From Erysipelotrichaceae bacterium (GTDB taxonomy: Bacteria > Bacillota_I > Bacilli_A > Erysipelotrichales > Erysipelotrichaceae), in contig JAFRKA010000018.1 of the NCBI GenBank assembly GCA_017432005.1, forward strand, positions 1 to 64,000: 64,000 bases of DNA, in the 5' to 3' direction. Shown piece after piece: positions 20,215-28,625 of this stretch. The position numbers and the translations under genes were made by a program. Positions within the stretch are counted from its first letter, which is position 1; each line of letters opens with the position of its first letter. Below the pieces are notes generated by a model. The model was not told the origin of the DNA and made no database searches. It was given only the letters and a program-made list of their open reading frames with translations.

Positions 20215-20826
20215 TTATACCTTATTGATCATATACCGTGCATAGTAGATAGGCTTGCCTTCAGCTGTGAACTTAGCCTGATAAGCCGTCATCGGTTCAC
20301 CTTCACGGTAATAGTTCCTGTCAGCTTCCTGCAGCTGGAATGAAGACTCCTTGAAATATTCCAGTGAATCATCATAAAAAGACTCATTATCGGTCTTAAA
20401 GACCAGGATGCCTTTGTCTTTAAGGATCTTTTCATACTTCTTCAGAAACGGCAGATAAGTCAGTCTGCGCTTGTGATTGCGTTTCTTGGGCCACGGATCG
20501 GAAAAATGCAGATAAATTAGATCGATACTGTTTTCCGGGCAGATCTCTTCGATATTTCCCGCATCAGCCAGCAGGACATAGAAGTTGTTCAGTTCCAGGT
20601 CCTGGGCCTTCCTGATCGCTCTGGCGACGCAGGTCTCCTCTTTCTCCAGACCGATATAAAGGACATCCGGATCGGCTTTGGCAGATTGAGTGATGAAATC
20701 ACCCATGCCCATGCCTATCTCAAGATATACAGGTCTGTCAGAAACGATATCCTTAAGGTCACTGATCAGATATTTTTCTTCATTTTCCAGAAACGGAGCG
20801 ACCCATTTCTTTTTTCTCATGCGCAT
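20215..20826 (-). CDS. trmB: tRNA (guanine46-N7)-methyltransferase TrmB
   Basis: SAM-dependent enzyme that makes m7G46 in the tRNA variable loop. 203 residues. N-terminus MRMRKKKWVAPFL, SAM-binding YLEIGMGMGDFITQSA near 37, and the catalytic signature DPWPKKRNHKRRL near 122. First gene of the operon to pfkA. A TATAAT ends 6 nt before the first ATG and no Shine-Dalgarno is present, so a leaderless mRNA is predicted. Confidence 0.95.
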   Translation of the reverse strand: MRMRKKKWVAPFLENEEKYLISDLKDIVSDRPVYLEIGMGMGDFITQSAKADPDVLYIGLEKEETCVARAIRKAQDLELNNFYVLLADAGNIEEICPENSIDLIYLHFSDPWPKKRNHKRRLTYLPFLKKYEKILKDKGILVFKTDNESFYDDSLEYFKESSFQLQEADRNYYREGEPMTAYQAKFTAEGKPIYYARYMINKV

Positions 20827-20832
20827 ACAACC

Positions 20833-20838
20833 ATTATA
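20833..20838 (-). promoter_or_regulatory. -10 element of the trmB-pfkA operon
   Basis: Consensus TATAAT on the minus strand with a 6-nt spacer (GGTTGT) to the trmB ATG, placing +1 at the A of the start codon. No convincing -35 lies 16-18 nt upstream. Confidence 0.6.
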
Positions 20839-20903
20839 TACCGAACGGATTTATTATTCAGTTTTAAAAAACAGTTATAGAATAGACGTGGGAGGACTTG
20901 ATT

Positions 20904-21977
20904 ATGAATAAAGATAGAGCAGAAAAGATCTTATCCAGACCGGCCAATGCGGATGCAGTGCTGATAAGCGATCCGGCAGCGATCTACTACCTGACAGGAA
21001 GGTGGATACATCCGGGCGAAAGGTTCCTGGGACTGCTTTTGAGCAGAACCGAAGAACCGAAACTGTTCCTCAATATCCTCTTTCCTTTTGAAGAGACGGC
21101 AGGTCTGAAGATCATCTCCTACAGTGATACGGATGACATCACTGAACTGCTGGCCAAACATATCAAGAGAGACTGGGTCCTCGGTGTCGACAAGAATCTG
21201 ACAGCCTCATTCCTGCTGCCGATGCAGAAAGCCGGGATAGCCAGAGACTTCGTCAACGGTTCACTGGCGGTCGACAAGACCAGAGCCGTGAAGGATGAAG
21301 AAGAAAAACAGCTGATGCGAAAAGCATCAGCCATCAATGATGAAGCCATGGGCATCTTCAGAACACTGGTAAAAGAAGGCATCAGCGAAAAAGAAGTCGC
21401 TGAGCAGATGTTAGGCATCTACAGAAGTCTGGGAGCCGATGATTTCTCCTTCGGTTCGATCGTCGCCTTCGGCAAAAATGCCGCTGATCCTCACCATATG
21501 CCTGATGATACGAAACTGAAGGAAGGCGATGTCGTGCTGTTCGATGTAGGCTGTGTCTATAAAGGCTACTGTTCAGATATGACCAGAACTTTCTTCTTCC
21601 GCAAAGGCCCTAATGAAGCCCAGAAAAAGATCTACGATCTGGTCAGAAGAGCCAACGAAGATGCGGAAGCGATGATCAAAGCCGGAGTAAGACTCTGTGA
21701 CATCGACAGATGCGCCAGAGATATCATCACTGAAGGCGGTTATGGAGAATACTTCACTCACCGTCTCGGTCATTTCATCGGTATCGAAGTCCATGAATAT
21801 GGAAATGTCTCAGCTGCATTCAGTGATCTGACCGAAGCAGGAAACGTCTTCTCGATCGAACCGGGCATCTATGATCCTGAGACGATGGGCTGCAGGATCG
21901 AAGATCTGGTCATCGTGACCGATGAGGGATGTGAAGTACTGAATCATTATCCGCACGATATTGAGATTATAGGATAG
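20904..21977 (+). CDS. Xaa-Pro aminopeptidase/dipeptidase (M24 family)
   Basis: Metallopeptidase that cuts before proline in peptides, cytoplasmic. About 357 residues: creatinase-like N-terminal domain (about 1-125) and pita-bread catalytic domain. Metal ligands are visible in order: Asp in LFDVGCVYKGY, Asp in CSDMTRTF, His in HRLGHFIGIEVHE, Glu in FSIEPGIY and Glu in CRIEDLVIV. ATG 20904 is chosen because GGGAGG lies 8 nt upstream; a TTG further up overlaps the ribosome site. Single gene ending in a bidirectional terminator. Confidence 0.92.
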   Translation: MNKDRAEKILSRPANADAVLISDPAAIYYLTGRWIHPGERFLGLLLSRTEEPKLFLNILFPFEETAGLKIISYSDTDDITELLAKHIKRDWVLGVDKNLTASFLLPMQKAGIARDFVNGSLAVDKTRAVKDEEEKQLMRKASAINDEAMGIFRTLVKEGISEKEVAEQMLGIYRSLGADDFSFGSIVAFGKNAADPHHMPDDTKLKEGDVVLFDVGCVYKGYCSDMTRTFFFRKGPNEAQKKIYDLVRRANEDAEAMIKAGVRLCDIDRCARDIITEGGYGEYFTHRLGHFIGIEVHEYGNVSAAFSDLTEAGNVFSIEPGIYDPETMGCRIEDLVIVTDEGCEVLNHYPHDIEIIG

Positions 21978-22006
21978 AAAATGCCGGCAACTAGTACCGG
22001 CATTTT
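21978..22006. terminator. Bidirectional terminator between the M24 peptidase gene and pnp
   Basis: Perfect 10-bp stem AAAATGCCGG / CCGGCATTTT with a 9-nt loop. It directly follows the peptidase stop and lies 7 nt past the pnp stop, so it serves both convergent genes. Confidence 0.9.
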
Positions 22007-22012
22007 GATTTA

Positions 22013-24232
22013 TTATTTCTTGTTACCGAAGAATCTGATCTCTCCGAAGTGTTTCTTTTCTTCCTGAGCTTCTTCTTTCTTCTCTTCTTTAGGAGCCTCT
22101 TCCTTGCGATTCTCCTTCTTCTTTTCCTTCTCCGGTCTAGGCAGCAGTTCCTTGGCGGAAACATTCACTCTGCCCTTCTCGTCGATCTCCATGACCTTGA
22201 CCTTGATCTTGTCACCGATCTTGAGGACGCTCTCCGGTTTGTCTACACGCTCATGACTGATCTTGGAGACATGTAACAGTGCATCCTGGCCCTTGAACAG
22301 TTCGACGAAAGCACCGAATTTTTCCAGTCTGACGACTGTCGCATCATAGATCTCACCGACTTTGGCTTCCTTGGTGATCTCATCGATCATAGCTTTAGCC
22401 TTAGCGATAGCTTCCTTGGAAGTATGGTAGATCACGACTTTACCGTCATCATCGATATCGATCTTGACATCATCGCAGTTTTCAATGATCTCGTTGATCG
22501 TCTTGCCACCGGTACCGATGACTTCTCTGATCTTGTCGGTCGGAATATTGAAAGTGACCATCTTCGGAGCGTATTCGCTGACTTCCTTGCGCGGTTCAGC
22601 GATCGCTGTAGCCATATTGTCAAGAATCTCCATCCTGCCCTTGTGAGCCTGAGCCAGAGCCTCTTTGAAGATCTCTCTGGTGATACCTTTACACTTGATA
22701 TCCATCTGTAAGGCAGTGATTCCTTCTCTGGTACCAGCGACCTTGAAATCCATATCGCCATAGTGGTCTTCCATGCCCTGGATATCAGTCAGGATGGAAT
22801 AATTCTCACCGGTCGTGATCAGACCCATTGCCACACCGGCAACAGGAGCCTTGATTGGAACACCGGCTGCCATCAGTGACATCGTACCGGCACAGATCGA
22901 AGCCTGTGAGCTCGAACCGTTGGATTCCAGGACTTCTGCAACCGTTCTGATCGCATACGGGAATTCTTCTTCCGTAGGAAGGACCTGCAGCAGTGCTCTT
23001 TCACCTAAGGCACCATGGCCGATCTCTCTTCTGCCCGGAGTGCCCATTCTGCCGACTTCACCGACACAGTATGGCGGGAAGTTGTAATGATGCATGAATC
23101 TCTTTTCATCGATATCCGTCAGGTCATCGATGATCTGATTATCACCTAAAGGACCTAATGTCGTGACAGAGAGGACCTGCGTCTGTCCACGGGTAAACAT
23201 TGCTGAACCGTGAACGCGCGGCAGCAGATCGACCTGTGAGTCTAAAGGTCTGATCTCATCGAGAGCTCTGCCGTCCGGTCTGATCTTCTCATCGGAAATA
23301 AGTCTTCTGACTTCATTCGCGATCGTCTCGGTGCAGTATTCACCGGCCTGTTTGGCAAGCAGTTCGGCTTCTTTTTCAGAAAGGGAGCCATCATTGAGGA
23401 AGTGTTCCTTCATCTCATTGGTGATGCCTTCTTGCGCAGTGTATGATTCCAGCTTGTCATGGATCGAAACAGCGGCTTCCAGACGGGCCTTGCCGTTTTC
23501 ATTGACATAGTCTCTGACACGCTGATCGATCTCGTAGAGGACGACTTCCATCTTTTCCTTGCCGACTTTGGCAATGATCTTCTCTTCCATCTCGCAGAGT
23601 TCTTTGACCTTGTCATGACCGAACATCAATGCATCCAGCATCAGTTCTTCACTGACCTCATGCGCACCGGCTTCGACCATGTTGAGAGCTTCCTTGGTTC
23701 CGGCGACTGTCAGATCGATGAGCGATCTGGACAGCTGTTCAACGCTCGGATTGACGACGAATTCTCCGTCAACATAACCGACTTTGACGCCGGCGATCGG
23801 ACCGTCAAACGGGATGTTGGAAATGCACAGTGCCAATGAAGCACCAAACATCGCAGCCATTTCCGGTGAACAGTTGGTGTCGGTCGATAATACAGTATTG
23901 ACGACCTGAACTTCATTTCTGAAACCTTCCGCAAATAACGGGCGGATCGGTCTGTCGATCAGTCTGGCTGTAAGCGTAGCGTGCTCAGAAGGTCTGCCTT
24001 CTCTTCTTAAGAAACCCCCCGGGATCTTGCCTACAGAATAAAGCTTTTCTTCAAAAGATACTGTCAGCGGGAAAAAATCTGTGTCTTTCGCGACACTGGA
24101 GGCACAGGCAGTTGACAGTGTGACTGTATCACCGTACCTCACCAGGACAGACCCTCCGGCCTGCTTTGCGACTTCACCGGTCTCGACGCTTAACTTACGA
24201 CCGTAGAAATCAAAATCAAATACTTCTTTCAT
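22013..24232 (-). CDS. pnp: Polynucleotide phosphorylase
   Basis: Trimeric 3'-5' phosphorolytic exoribonuclease of mRNA decay. 739 residues: two RNase PH domains split by a helical domain, the second core with [19 protein letters not shown] and a [19 protein letters not shown] region near 490-510; KH domain with [11 protein letters not shown] near 570; S1 domain [19 protein letters not shown] near 625; and a Lys/Glu-rich tail of about 40 residues. Promoter elements are divergent from cca. It works with RNase J (10.5 kb) and RNA-end enzymes. Confidence 0.97.
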   Translation of the reverse strand: MKEVFDFDFYGRKLSVETGEVAKQAGGSVLVRYGDTVTLSTACASSVAKDTDFFPLTVSFEEKLYSVGKIPGGFLRREGRPSEHATLTARLIDRPIRPLFAEGFRNEVQVVNTVLSTDTNCSPEMAAMFGASLALCISNIPFDGPIAGVKVGYVDGEFVVNPSVEQLSRSLIDLTVAGTKEALNMVEAGAHEVSEELMLDALMFGHDKVKELCEMEEKIIAKVGKEKMEVVLYEIDQRVRDYVNENGKARLEAAVSIHDKLESYTAQEGITNEMKEHFLNDGSLSEKEAELLAKQAGEYCTETIANEVRRLISDEKIRPDGRALDEIRPLDSQVDLLPRVHGSAMFTRGQTQVLSVTTLGPLGDNQIIDDLTDIDEKRFMHHYNFPPYCVGEVGRMGTPGRREIGHGALGERALLQVLPTEEEFPYAIRTVAEVLESNGSSSQASICAGTMSLMAAGVPIKAPVAGVAMGLITTGENYSILTDIQGMEDHYGDMDFKVAGTREGITALQMDIKCKGITREIFKEALAQAHKGRMEILDNMATAIAEPRKEVSEYAPKMVTFNIPTDKIREVIGTGGKTINEIIENCDDVKIDIDDDGKVVIYHTSKEAIAKAKAMIDEITKEAKVGEIYDATVVRLEKFGAFVELFKGQDALLHVSKISHERVDKPESVLKIGDKIKVKVMEIDEKGRVNVSAKELLPRPEKEKKKENRKEEAPKEEKKEEAQEEKKHFGEIRFFGNKK

Positions 24233-24279
24233 TCGTTTCTTTTCTCTTCTTTCTTAATTTAAACGTATTAATTCTAACA

Positions 24280-24285
24280 TATAAT
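24280..24285 (+). promoter_or_regulatory. -10 element for cca
   Basis: TATAAT 28 nt before the cca ATG; a weak TTTAAA at -35 with 16-bp spacing. On the other strand a TAGAAT-like -10 faces pnp, so the 80-nt gap is a divergent promoter region. Confidence 0.5.
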
Positions 24286-24312
24286 GTAAATAAAAGGTAC
24301 GAAAAGAAAAAA

Positions 24313-25440
24313 ATGAAGGAAATCTCCCCTGCCGTATATACAGTACTGAAGATCCTGAACGATCACGCATATGAAGCCTACCTCGTCGGAGGAGCTCTCA
24401 GAGATGTTCTGTTAGGCAAAAAAGCCAGCGATTACGATATCACTACCAGTGCTGATCCTAATGCGATCAGGATGGTCTTTTCTGATCACCGTCTCTACGA
24501 TATCGGAAAGAAACACGGCACGGTCGGTGTACTGATCGATGACGAGACGATCGAGATCACACCTTTCCGTCTTGAAGCAGAATACTCCGATCACCGCCAT
24601 CCCGATAAGGTGAGTTTCACCGATTCGCTTCTGGAAGACCTCAAAAGAAGAGATTTCACCATCAATGCCCTGTGCATGGACAGAAACGATGAGATAAAAG
24701 ACTTATTCGGCGGCATCGATGATCTGAACAACAGGATCATCCGCTGTATCGGCGATCCTGAAGTCCGTTTCAACGAAGACGGATTGAGGATCCTCAGGGC
24801 TGTACGTTTCATGTCGCAGCTTAACTTTACGATCGAAGAAGAAACGTCCGCAAAGATCATAAGTTGCAAAGATCTGCTTAGATACATCTCGGCTGAAAGA
24901 AAAAGAGAAGAACTGCTCAAGACACTGCACTATCCTGCTGCCTTTAAAGCTCTTGAGCCTTACATCGAAGTCTACAGGACATTCATGAATATCGATGTTC
25001 CGGACAGACAGATCAACAATTTCTCCAATCCGCTGTTTGCGCTGGCCTGCCTGACCCATAACTGTGACAATGATTTCCATGCGCTGAAATATTCCAATGA
25101 AGAATGTGAACTGCTGAAGAACCTGATCCAGGCCTCTCATATCGATCCGGATGACGATCATCAGTTCATCAGTATCCTCTCTTCGATCTATCAGGAACAG
25201 ATCCTTCAATACCTGGAAGAGTATCATCAGAAAGACTTTAAAGAAAGATTCTCTAAACTGAACAGATACATGATCATGCTGAACGATCTGAAGATCAGCG
25301 GCAGTGAGATAGAGAACTGCGGCTTCTCCAGCACACAGATCAGTCAGGTCAAGGATATCCTGCTGGATCTGATCCATCATCAGCAGCTGGAAAACGATCC
25401 GGAGGCCCTGCATAAACAAGTTCAGGAAATTATATTATAA
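24313..25440 (+). CDS. cca: CCA tRNA nucleotidyltransferase / poly(A) polymerase family
   Basis: Adds or repairs the 3' CCA of tRNAs. About 375 residues. The head domain has GGALRDVLLGKKASDYDI (G-G then the DxD-type catalytic pair DYDI) at about 20-40 and RRDFTINALCMD near 115, then the neck with the RFNEDGLRILRAVRFMSQL templating helix. The C-terminal body is short and divergent. All tRNA genes in this window already encode CCA, so a repair role is likely. Start: first ATG in frame after the promoter; only weak purine-rich pairing upstream. Confidence 0.92.
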   Translation: MKEISPAVYTVLKILNDHAYEAYLVGGALRDVLLGKKASDYDITTSADPNAIRMVFSDHRLYDIGKKHGTVGVLIDDETIEITPFRLEAEYSDHRHPDKVSFTDSLLEDLKRRDFTINALCMDRNDEIKDLFGGIDDLNNRIIRCIGDPEVRFNEDGLRILRAVRFMSQLNFTIEEETSAKIISCKDLLRYISAERKREELLKTLHYPAAFKALEPYIEVYRTFMNIDVPDRQINNFSNPLFALACLTHNCDNDFHALKYSNEECELLKNLIQASHIDPDDDHQFISILSSIYQEQILQYLEEYHQKDFKERFSKLNRYMIMLNDLKISGSEIENCGFSSTQISQVKDILLDLIHHQQLENDPEALHKQVQEIIL

Positions 25441-25447
25441 TTAACAT

Positions 25448-26335
25448 ATGGAACTGAAGAAGATCGAACGTGAAGAATATGACCGTCTGGCAGCAGCTGA
25501 ACCTGACGCGGGTTTTTTCCAGTCATCACGCTATGGTGAATACATCGCCGATAAAAACAGCCATCTGCTGTTTGTCGCCGGCTATGACCATCAGCTGATA
25601 TGTGCATTGGCAATGTTCATCGTGCGGAAGGATTCCCTTTTCGCCAGAGGCTACAGCGCCTATTCGCCCTGCGGATTCCTCATGAACTTCTACGATGAAG
25701 ATGTCCTTCGAGAATTTCATCATGAACTGAAGAAATTCCTTTCATCACACAAAATAAACAAGATCATTCTCGAGCCTCAGGTCAGAGCTGATTTCAGCCG
25801 GATCGGCAAGGAACTCGTTTCATTAGGATACAAACAGAGCGAATCGATGAAGCAGTATGAGATATCTTTAAAGAATTATCAGAGCGATGATGATTTTGAC
25901 GGTCTGTCCATCGAATTTATCGAGGAAGACGGGATCCCTGAAGAGATCAGCGAAAGGCCAGGAGTCCACAGATATCTTGATCTGCAGAGGAATTTCCCGG
26001 AAGTAAAAACGATCAGTGCCTATCTGGATATCGAAAACAGCCGTCAGAAGATCAGCGATACCGGCAAGAGTCAGCAGTATCTTCATTTCCTTGATTCCCA
26101 GGAAGAAAACAGGATCCCGCTCTCCTGCATAGCCTTTATCGATTATGAAAAAAGATGTGATCTGCTTTTCGCTGAAGAACTGAATAATGATTCACCGATC
26201 GACGGCAAAAAGCTCATCCTGGATCATTTATGTAAAAAACTGATTGAAAAAAAGTATAAAAAGTTCTATTCTTTACAATGTAGCGGTAAACTTGACGAAA
26301 ACGAAATGATCGGCAGGTTCACCTGCAGTATCTGA
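25448..26335 (+). CDS. FemXAB-like aminoacyltransferase (putative peptidoglycan branching enzyme)
   Basis: 295 residues. The N-terminal GNAT-like half has FFQSSRYGEYIADK near 22, AMFIVRKDSLFARGYSAYSPCGFLMNF near 60-85 and KFLSSHKINKIILEPQVRAD, matching the first lobe of Fem/MurM-type lipid II aminoacyltransferases. Family members are about 400 residues with a coiled-coil arm not seen here, so exact substrate is unclear. A TATAAT overlapping the cca stop codon ends 6 nt before the ATG and there is no Shine-Dalgarno. Its TGA stop touches the first base of tRNA-Thr. Confidence 0.65.
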   Translation: MELKKIEREEYDRLAAAEPDAGFFQSSRYGEYIADKNSHLLFVAGYDHQLICALAMFIVRKDSLFARGYSAYSPCGFLMNFYDEDVLREFHHELKKFLSSHKINKIILEPQVRADFSRIGKELVSLGYKQSESMKQYEISLKNYQSDDDFDGLSIEFIEEDGIPEEISERPGVHRYLDLQRNFPEVKTISAYLDIENSRQKISDTGKSQQYLHFLDSQEENRIPLSCIAFIDYEKRCDLLFAEELNNDSPIDGKKLILDHLCKKLIEKKYKKFYSLQCSGKLDENEMIGRFTCSI

Positions 26336-26411
26336 GCCGACTTAGCTCATCAGGTAGAGCAACGCACTCGTAACGCGTAGGTGGTAGGTTCAAGTCCTAT
26401 AGTCGGCACCA
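26336..26411 (+). tRNA. tRNA-Thr (anticodon CGT)
   Basis: Acceptor stem GCCGACT / AGTCGGC, TPsiC arm with GGTTCAAGTCC, discriminator A and encoded CCA (26409-26411). The anticodon loop CTCGTAA gives CGT, reading ACG. The last pair of the anticodon stem is an A-C mismatch. It starts on the base after the stop codon of the preceding gene, so it is probably cut out of that mRNA. Confidence 0.93.
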
Positions 26412-26425
26412 TTTAGCAAAGTCAG

Positions 26426-26450
26426 AAAAACGCCTCTAAAAGGCGTTTTT
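26426..26450. terminator. Terminator after tRNA-Thr
   Basis: Perfect 10-bp stem AAAAACGCCT / AGGCGTTTTT with a CTAAA loop, 15 nt past the tRNA. The mirrored A- and T-runs allow function in both directions. Confidence 0.9.
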
Positions 26451-26538
26451 CTTTCAAATAGGCTATTTTAAAGGGTTTTAGAAAGATTTCATTAGCGGGC
26501 AACCTGAAGCACCAGTACCCAAAATCATCCACAAAACT

Positions 26539-26587
26539 GACACAAAAATGGTATTTCTGACACAACTGCGACACAAAATCGACACAA
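26539..26587 (+). repeat. Four phased GACACAA repeats
   Basis: GACACAA starts at 26539, 26559, 26570 and 26581, so the last three repeat every 11 bp, about one helical turn. They sit 130 nt downstream of tRNA-Thr in a 245-nt gene-free stretch (26451-26695). Repeats of this type near tRNA 3' ends are often arm-type sites of tyrosine integrases. No integrase gene is here now, so this may be the scar of a lost element. Confidence 0.55.
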
Positions 26588-26695
26588 AAAACAAATTTAA
26601 TTGCCTGCACCCTTACGCAAACGTAATGACTGATAAAAAAGAACCCATACAGTCGTGTACGGGATCGTTTTTCCATATATGTTCTGATGAATAAA

Positions 26696-27085
26696 TCATC
26701 TATGATCGTCCTGTTGCGGTTCTTTTGAGATCAGTACACAGATGATGAACACTATGCCTAAAGCGATCATCAGGATGCCCATCTTGTTCATGAAATCACT
26801 GATGCCTTTGAAATATAAAGTCATGATCCCGCCCAGGATCTCCATTACTCCGGCAAAACAGAGTATGCCTTTAGTCGAGAAAGTTATGCCGAAAACACCG
26901 GCAATGATATTGATGCCCGGAATGATGTAGATCGAAAGACGGAGCAGAGTCGCTTCCAGATCAGTATTAGGCAGTATTTTCACGATGACTTCGTCATTAT
27001 CAAAATGATAGGCGATCGCAAAATACATGATCACGGCGATCAGCAGTTCGCAAACACATATTAAGCGGGATACTTTTTTACTCAT
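26696..27085 (-). CDS. Small integral membrane protein, unknown
   Basis: 129 residues with about four hydrophobic helices (about 7-25, 48-68, 70-90, 98-118) and a short charged tail EPQQDDHR. No family recognised. It follows truA by 11 nt, but a TAGAAT whose first three bases are the truA stop codon lies 8 nt before the ATG, so it may be transcribed separately with almost no leader. No Shine-Dalgarno. Confidence 0.65.
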   Translation of the reverse strand: MSKKVSRLICVCELLIAVIMYFAIAYHFDNDEVIVKILPNTDLEATLLRLSIYIIPGINIIAGVFGITFSTKGILCFAGVMEILGGIMTLYFKGISDFMNKMGILMIALGIVFIICVLISKEPQQDDHR

Positions 27086-27096
27086 ACACGTTAATT

Positions 27097-27828
27097 CTAA
27101 TAGAAAATCTTTTTCAGATAAAGGCCATTGGGATCCGCATTGTATCTTCTGGTAGTCTTGCTTGGATGTTCGAACATCTCATCGATATCCTCCAGAGTCT
27201 TGAGTCCCCTGCCCAGATCGATCAGAGTACCGATCATGATCCTGACCATATTGCGCAGAAAACCGGTGCTCGTCACTCTGATGATCAGCAGATCTTTTCT
27301 TTCAATGATCCTGAATTCCGTGATAGTCCTGATCTGATCAGGATATTCCTTGAGACTTGAAGTATTGAAAGACGTGAAATCATGGATACCGAGGAATTTT
27401 TCCGCACCTTTCTTCATCAGTTCCACATCTAATTTATAGAAACACTGATAAGCGAATCCGTTGAGAAAAACATCGTATTCACCGGTATTGATCACATATT
27501 CATAAGTCTTCTTCTTTACCGAATAGCGCGCATGGAAACGATCGCTCACATGTTTCACTTCCCTGACATGCATATCTTTGGGGAGGAGTGAATTCAGCGA
27601 GAATTTCAGTTTTCCCTCTTCCTTGATCTGATCGGAATCAAAATGAAATACCTGTCCGTACGCATGAACACCGGCATCGGTACGGGAAGACATGACGATC
27701 CTTATTTTCTCACTGAATATCTTCTGCAGGACGCCTTCGATCACATCCTGGATAGCCAGAGCGTTGATCTGTGACTGAAAACCGGCATAATTGCGGCCGT
27801 CATAGGCGATCGTGACTTTATATCTCAT
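27097..27828 (-). CDS. truA: tRNA pseudouridine(38-40) synthase TruA
   Basis: Isomerises uridines 38-40 in the tRNA anticodon stem-loop. 243 residues. N-terminal IAYDGRNYAGFQSQ, the catalytic-Asp motif SSRTDAGVHAYGQV near 46-60, and C-terminal GFLRNMVRIMIGTLIDLGRG. It overlaps ecfT by 4 nt and belongs to the ecfA1-ecfA2-ecfT-truA unit, a conserved order in Bacillota. Confidence 0.96.
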   Translation of the reverse strand: MRYKVTIAYDGRNYAGFQSQINALAIQDVIEGVLQKIFSEKIRIVMSSRTDAGVHAYGQVFHFDSDQIKEEGKLKFSLNSLLPKDMHVREVKHVSDRFHARYSVKKKTYEYVINTGEYDVFLNGFAYQCFYKLDVELMKKGAEKFLGIHDFTSFNTSSLKEYPDQIRTITEFRIIERKDLLIIRVTSTGFLRNMVRIMIGTLIDLGRGLKTLEDIDEMFEHPSKTTRRYNADPNGLYLKKIFY

Positions 27829-28625
27829 AGATAGAACCTTGAAGCGATCGATACAGCCAGAGCAGCCATACAGATCAGGATGAACAGATAATCCGTGAAA
27901 CGGAATTTGAGGATATGATATCTGCTGCGCTTGGCTCCCGGAACATAGCCTCTGGCTTCCATGGCATCAGCCAGTTCATAAGCTCTTTCAAAGGCGACCG
28001 AGAACAGCGGTACGATCAAAGAAAGGATGGCGGCGATCTTCTGGGAAAGCCTGCCGTTTTCAAAATCGACTCCGCGTGATTTCTGGGCATTCATGATCCT
28101 GATCGTCTCTTCGATGATCGTCGGAATGAAACGCAGGGCGATCGAGACCATCATTGCAACTTCGTGAGTCGGGAAATGAATGATCTCCAGCGGTTTCAGG
28201 AGCCATTCGATACCCAATGTCAGATCCAGCGGATTGGTCGTAGCCGTCAGTAAAGTCGTGATGGAGATCATCAGCAGCAGCCTTACGATCACAAACAGCG
28301 TATTGAAGATCGCATCACGGTAGATGGCATAAGTGCCGATCATGAACATGACTTCACCGGTCCTGATCGTCAGGGTATTGATGACCAGTAAGAAGATCAT
28401 CATCATGATCATCGGTTTGAAAGACTGGACGATCATTTTGATGCCGATCTTGGCACACAGCAGCGCGATAGTGATCAGGATGGCGATAAACAGAAAGACC
28501 CACCAGCTCTTAGGGACAAAGACCGCGGCGATCATCAAGAAAAGACCGATCAGTTTGGCACGGGGATCGAGTCTGTGCATCAGGGAATCGACAGGGATGT
28601 ATTTACCGAAGACCATATTGTTCAT
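27825..28625 (-). CDS. ecfT: ECF transporter transmembrane protein EcfT
   Basis: Membrane scaffold that joins the two ATPases to interchangeable vitamin-binding S components. 266 residues with five to six hydrophobic helices. The coupling-helix motifs are the conserved AxxxRG type: NAQKSRGVDFENG near 175 and ADAMEARGYVPG near 215. Overlaps ecfA2 and truA by 4 nt each. No S-component gene is in the window, as expected for group II modules. Confidence 0.93.
   Translation of the reverse strand: MNNMVFGKYIPVDSLMHRLDPRAKLIGLFLMIAAVFVPKSWWVFLFIAILITIALLCAKIGIKMIVQSFKPMIMMMIFLLVINTLTIRTGEVMFMIGTYAIYRDAIFNTLFVIVRLLLMISITTLLTATTNPLDLTLGIEWLLKPLEIIHFPTHEVAMMVSIALRFIPTIIEETIRIMNAQKSRGVDFENGRLSQKIAAILSLIVPLFSVAFERAYELADAMEARGYVPGAKRSRYHILKFRFTDYLFILICMAALAVSIASRFYL

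Noticed and set aside
24703..25419. 238-codon minus-strand frame opposite cca
   Set aside because: Antisense shadow; the plus strand encodes a full CCA-enzyme with motifs.
26539..26587. CRISPR-like array
   Set aside because: Units are only 7 bp with 4-13 nt between them; no CRISPR repeat-spacer structure and no cas genes.
26422..26676. 84-codon minus-strand frame after tRNA-Thr
   Set aside because: It crosses the terminator hairpin and the GACACAA array, has an unnatural Cys/Phe-rich composition and no ribosome site.
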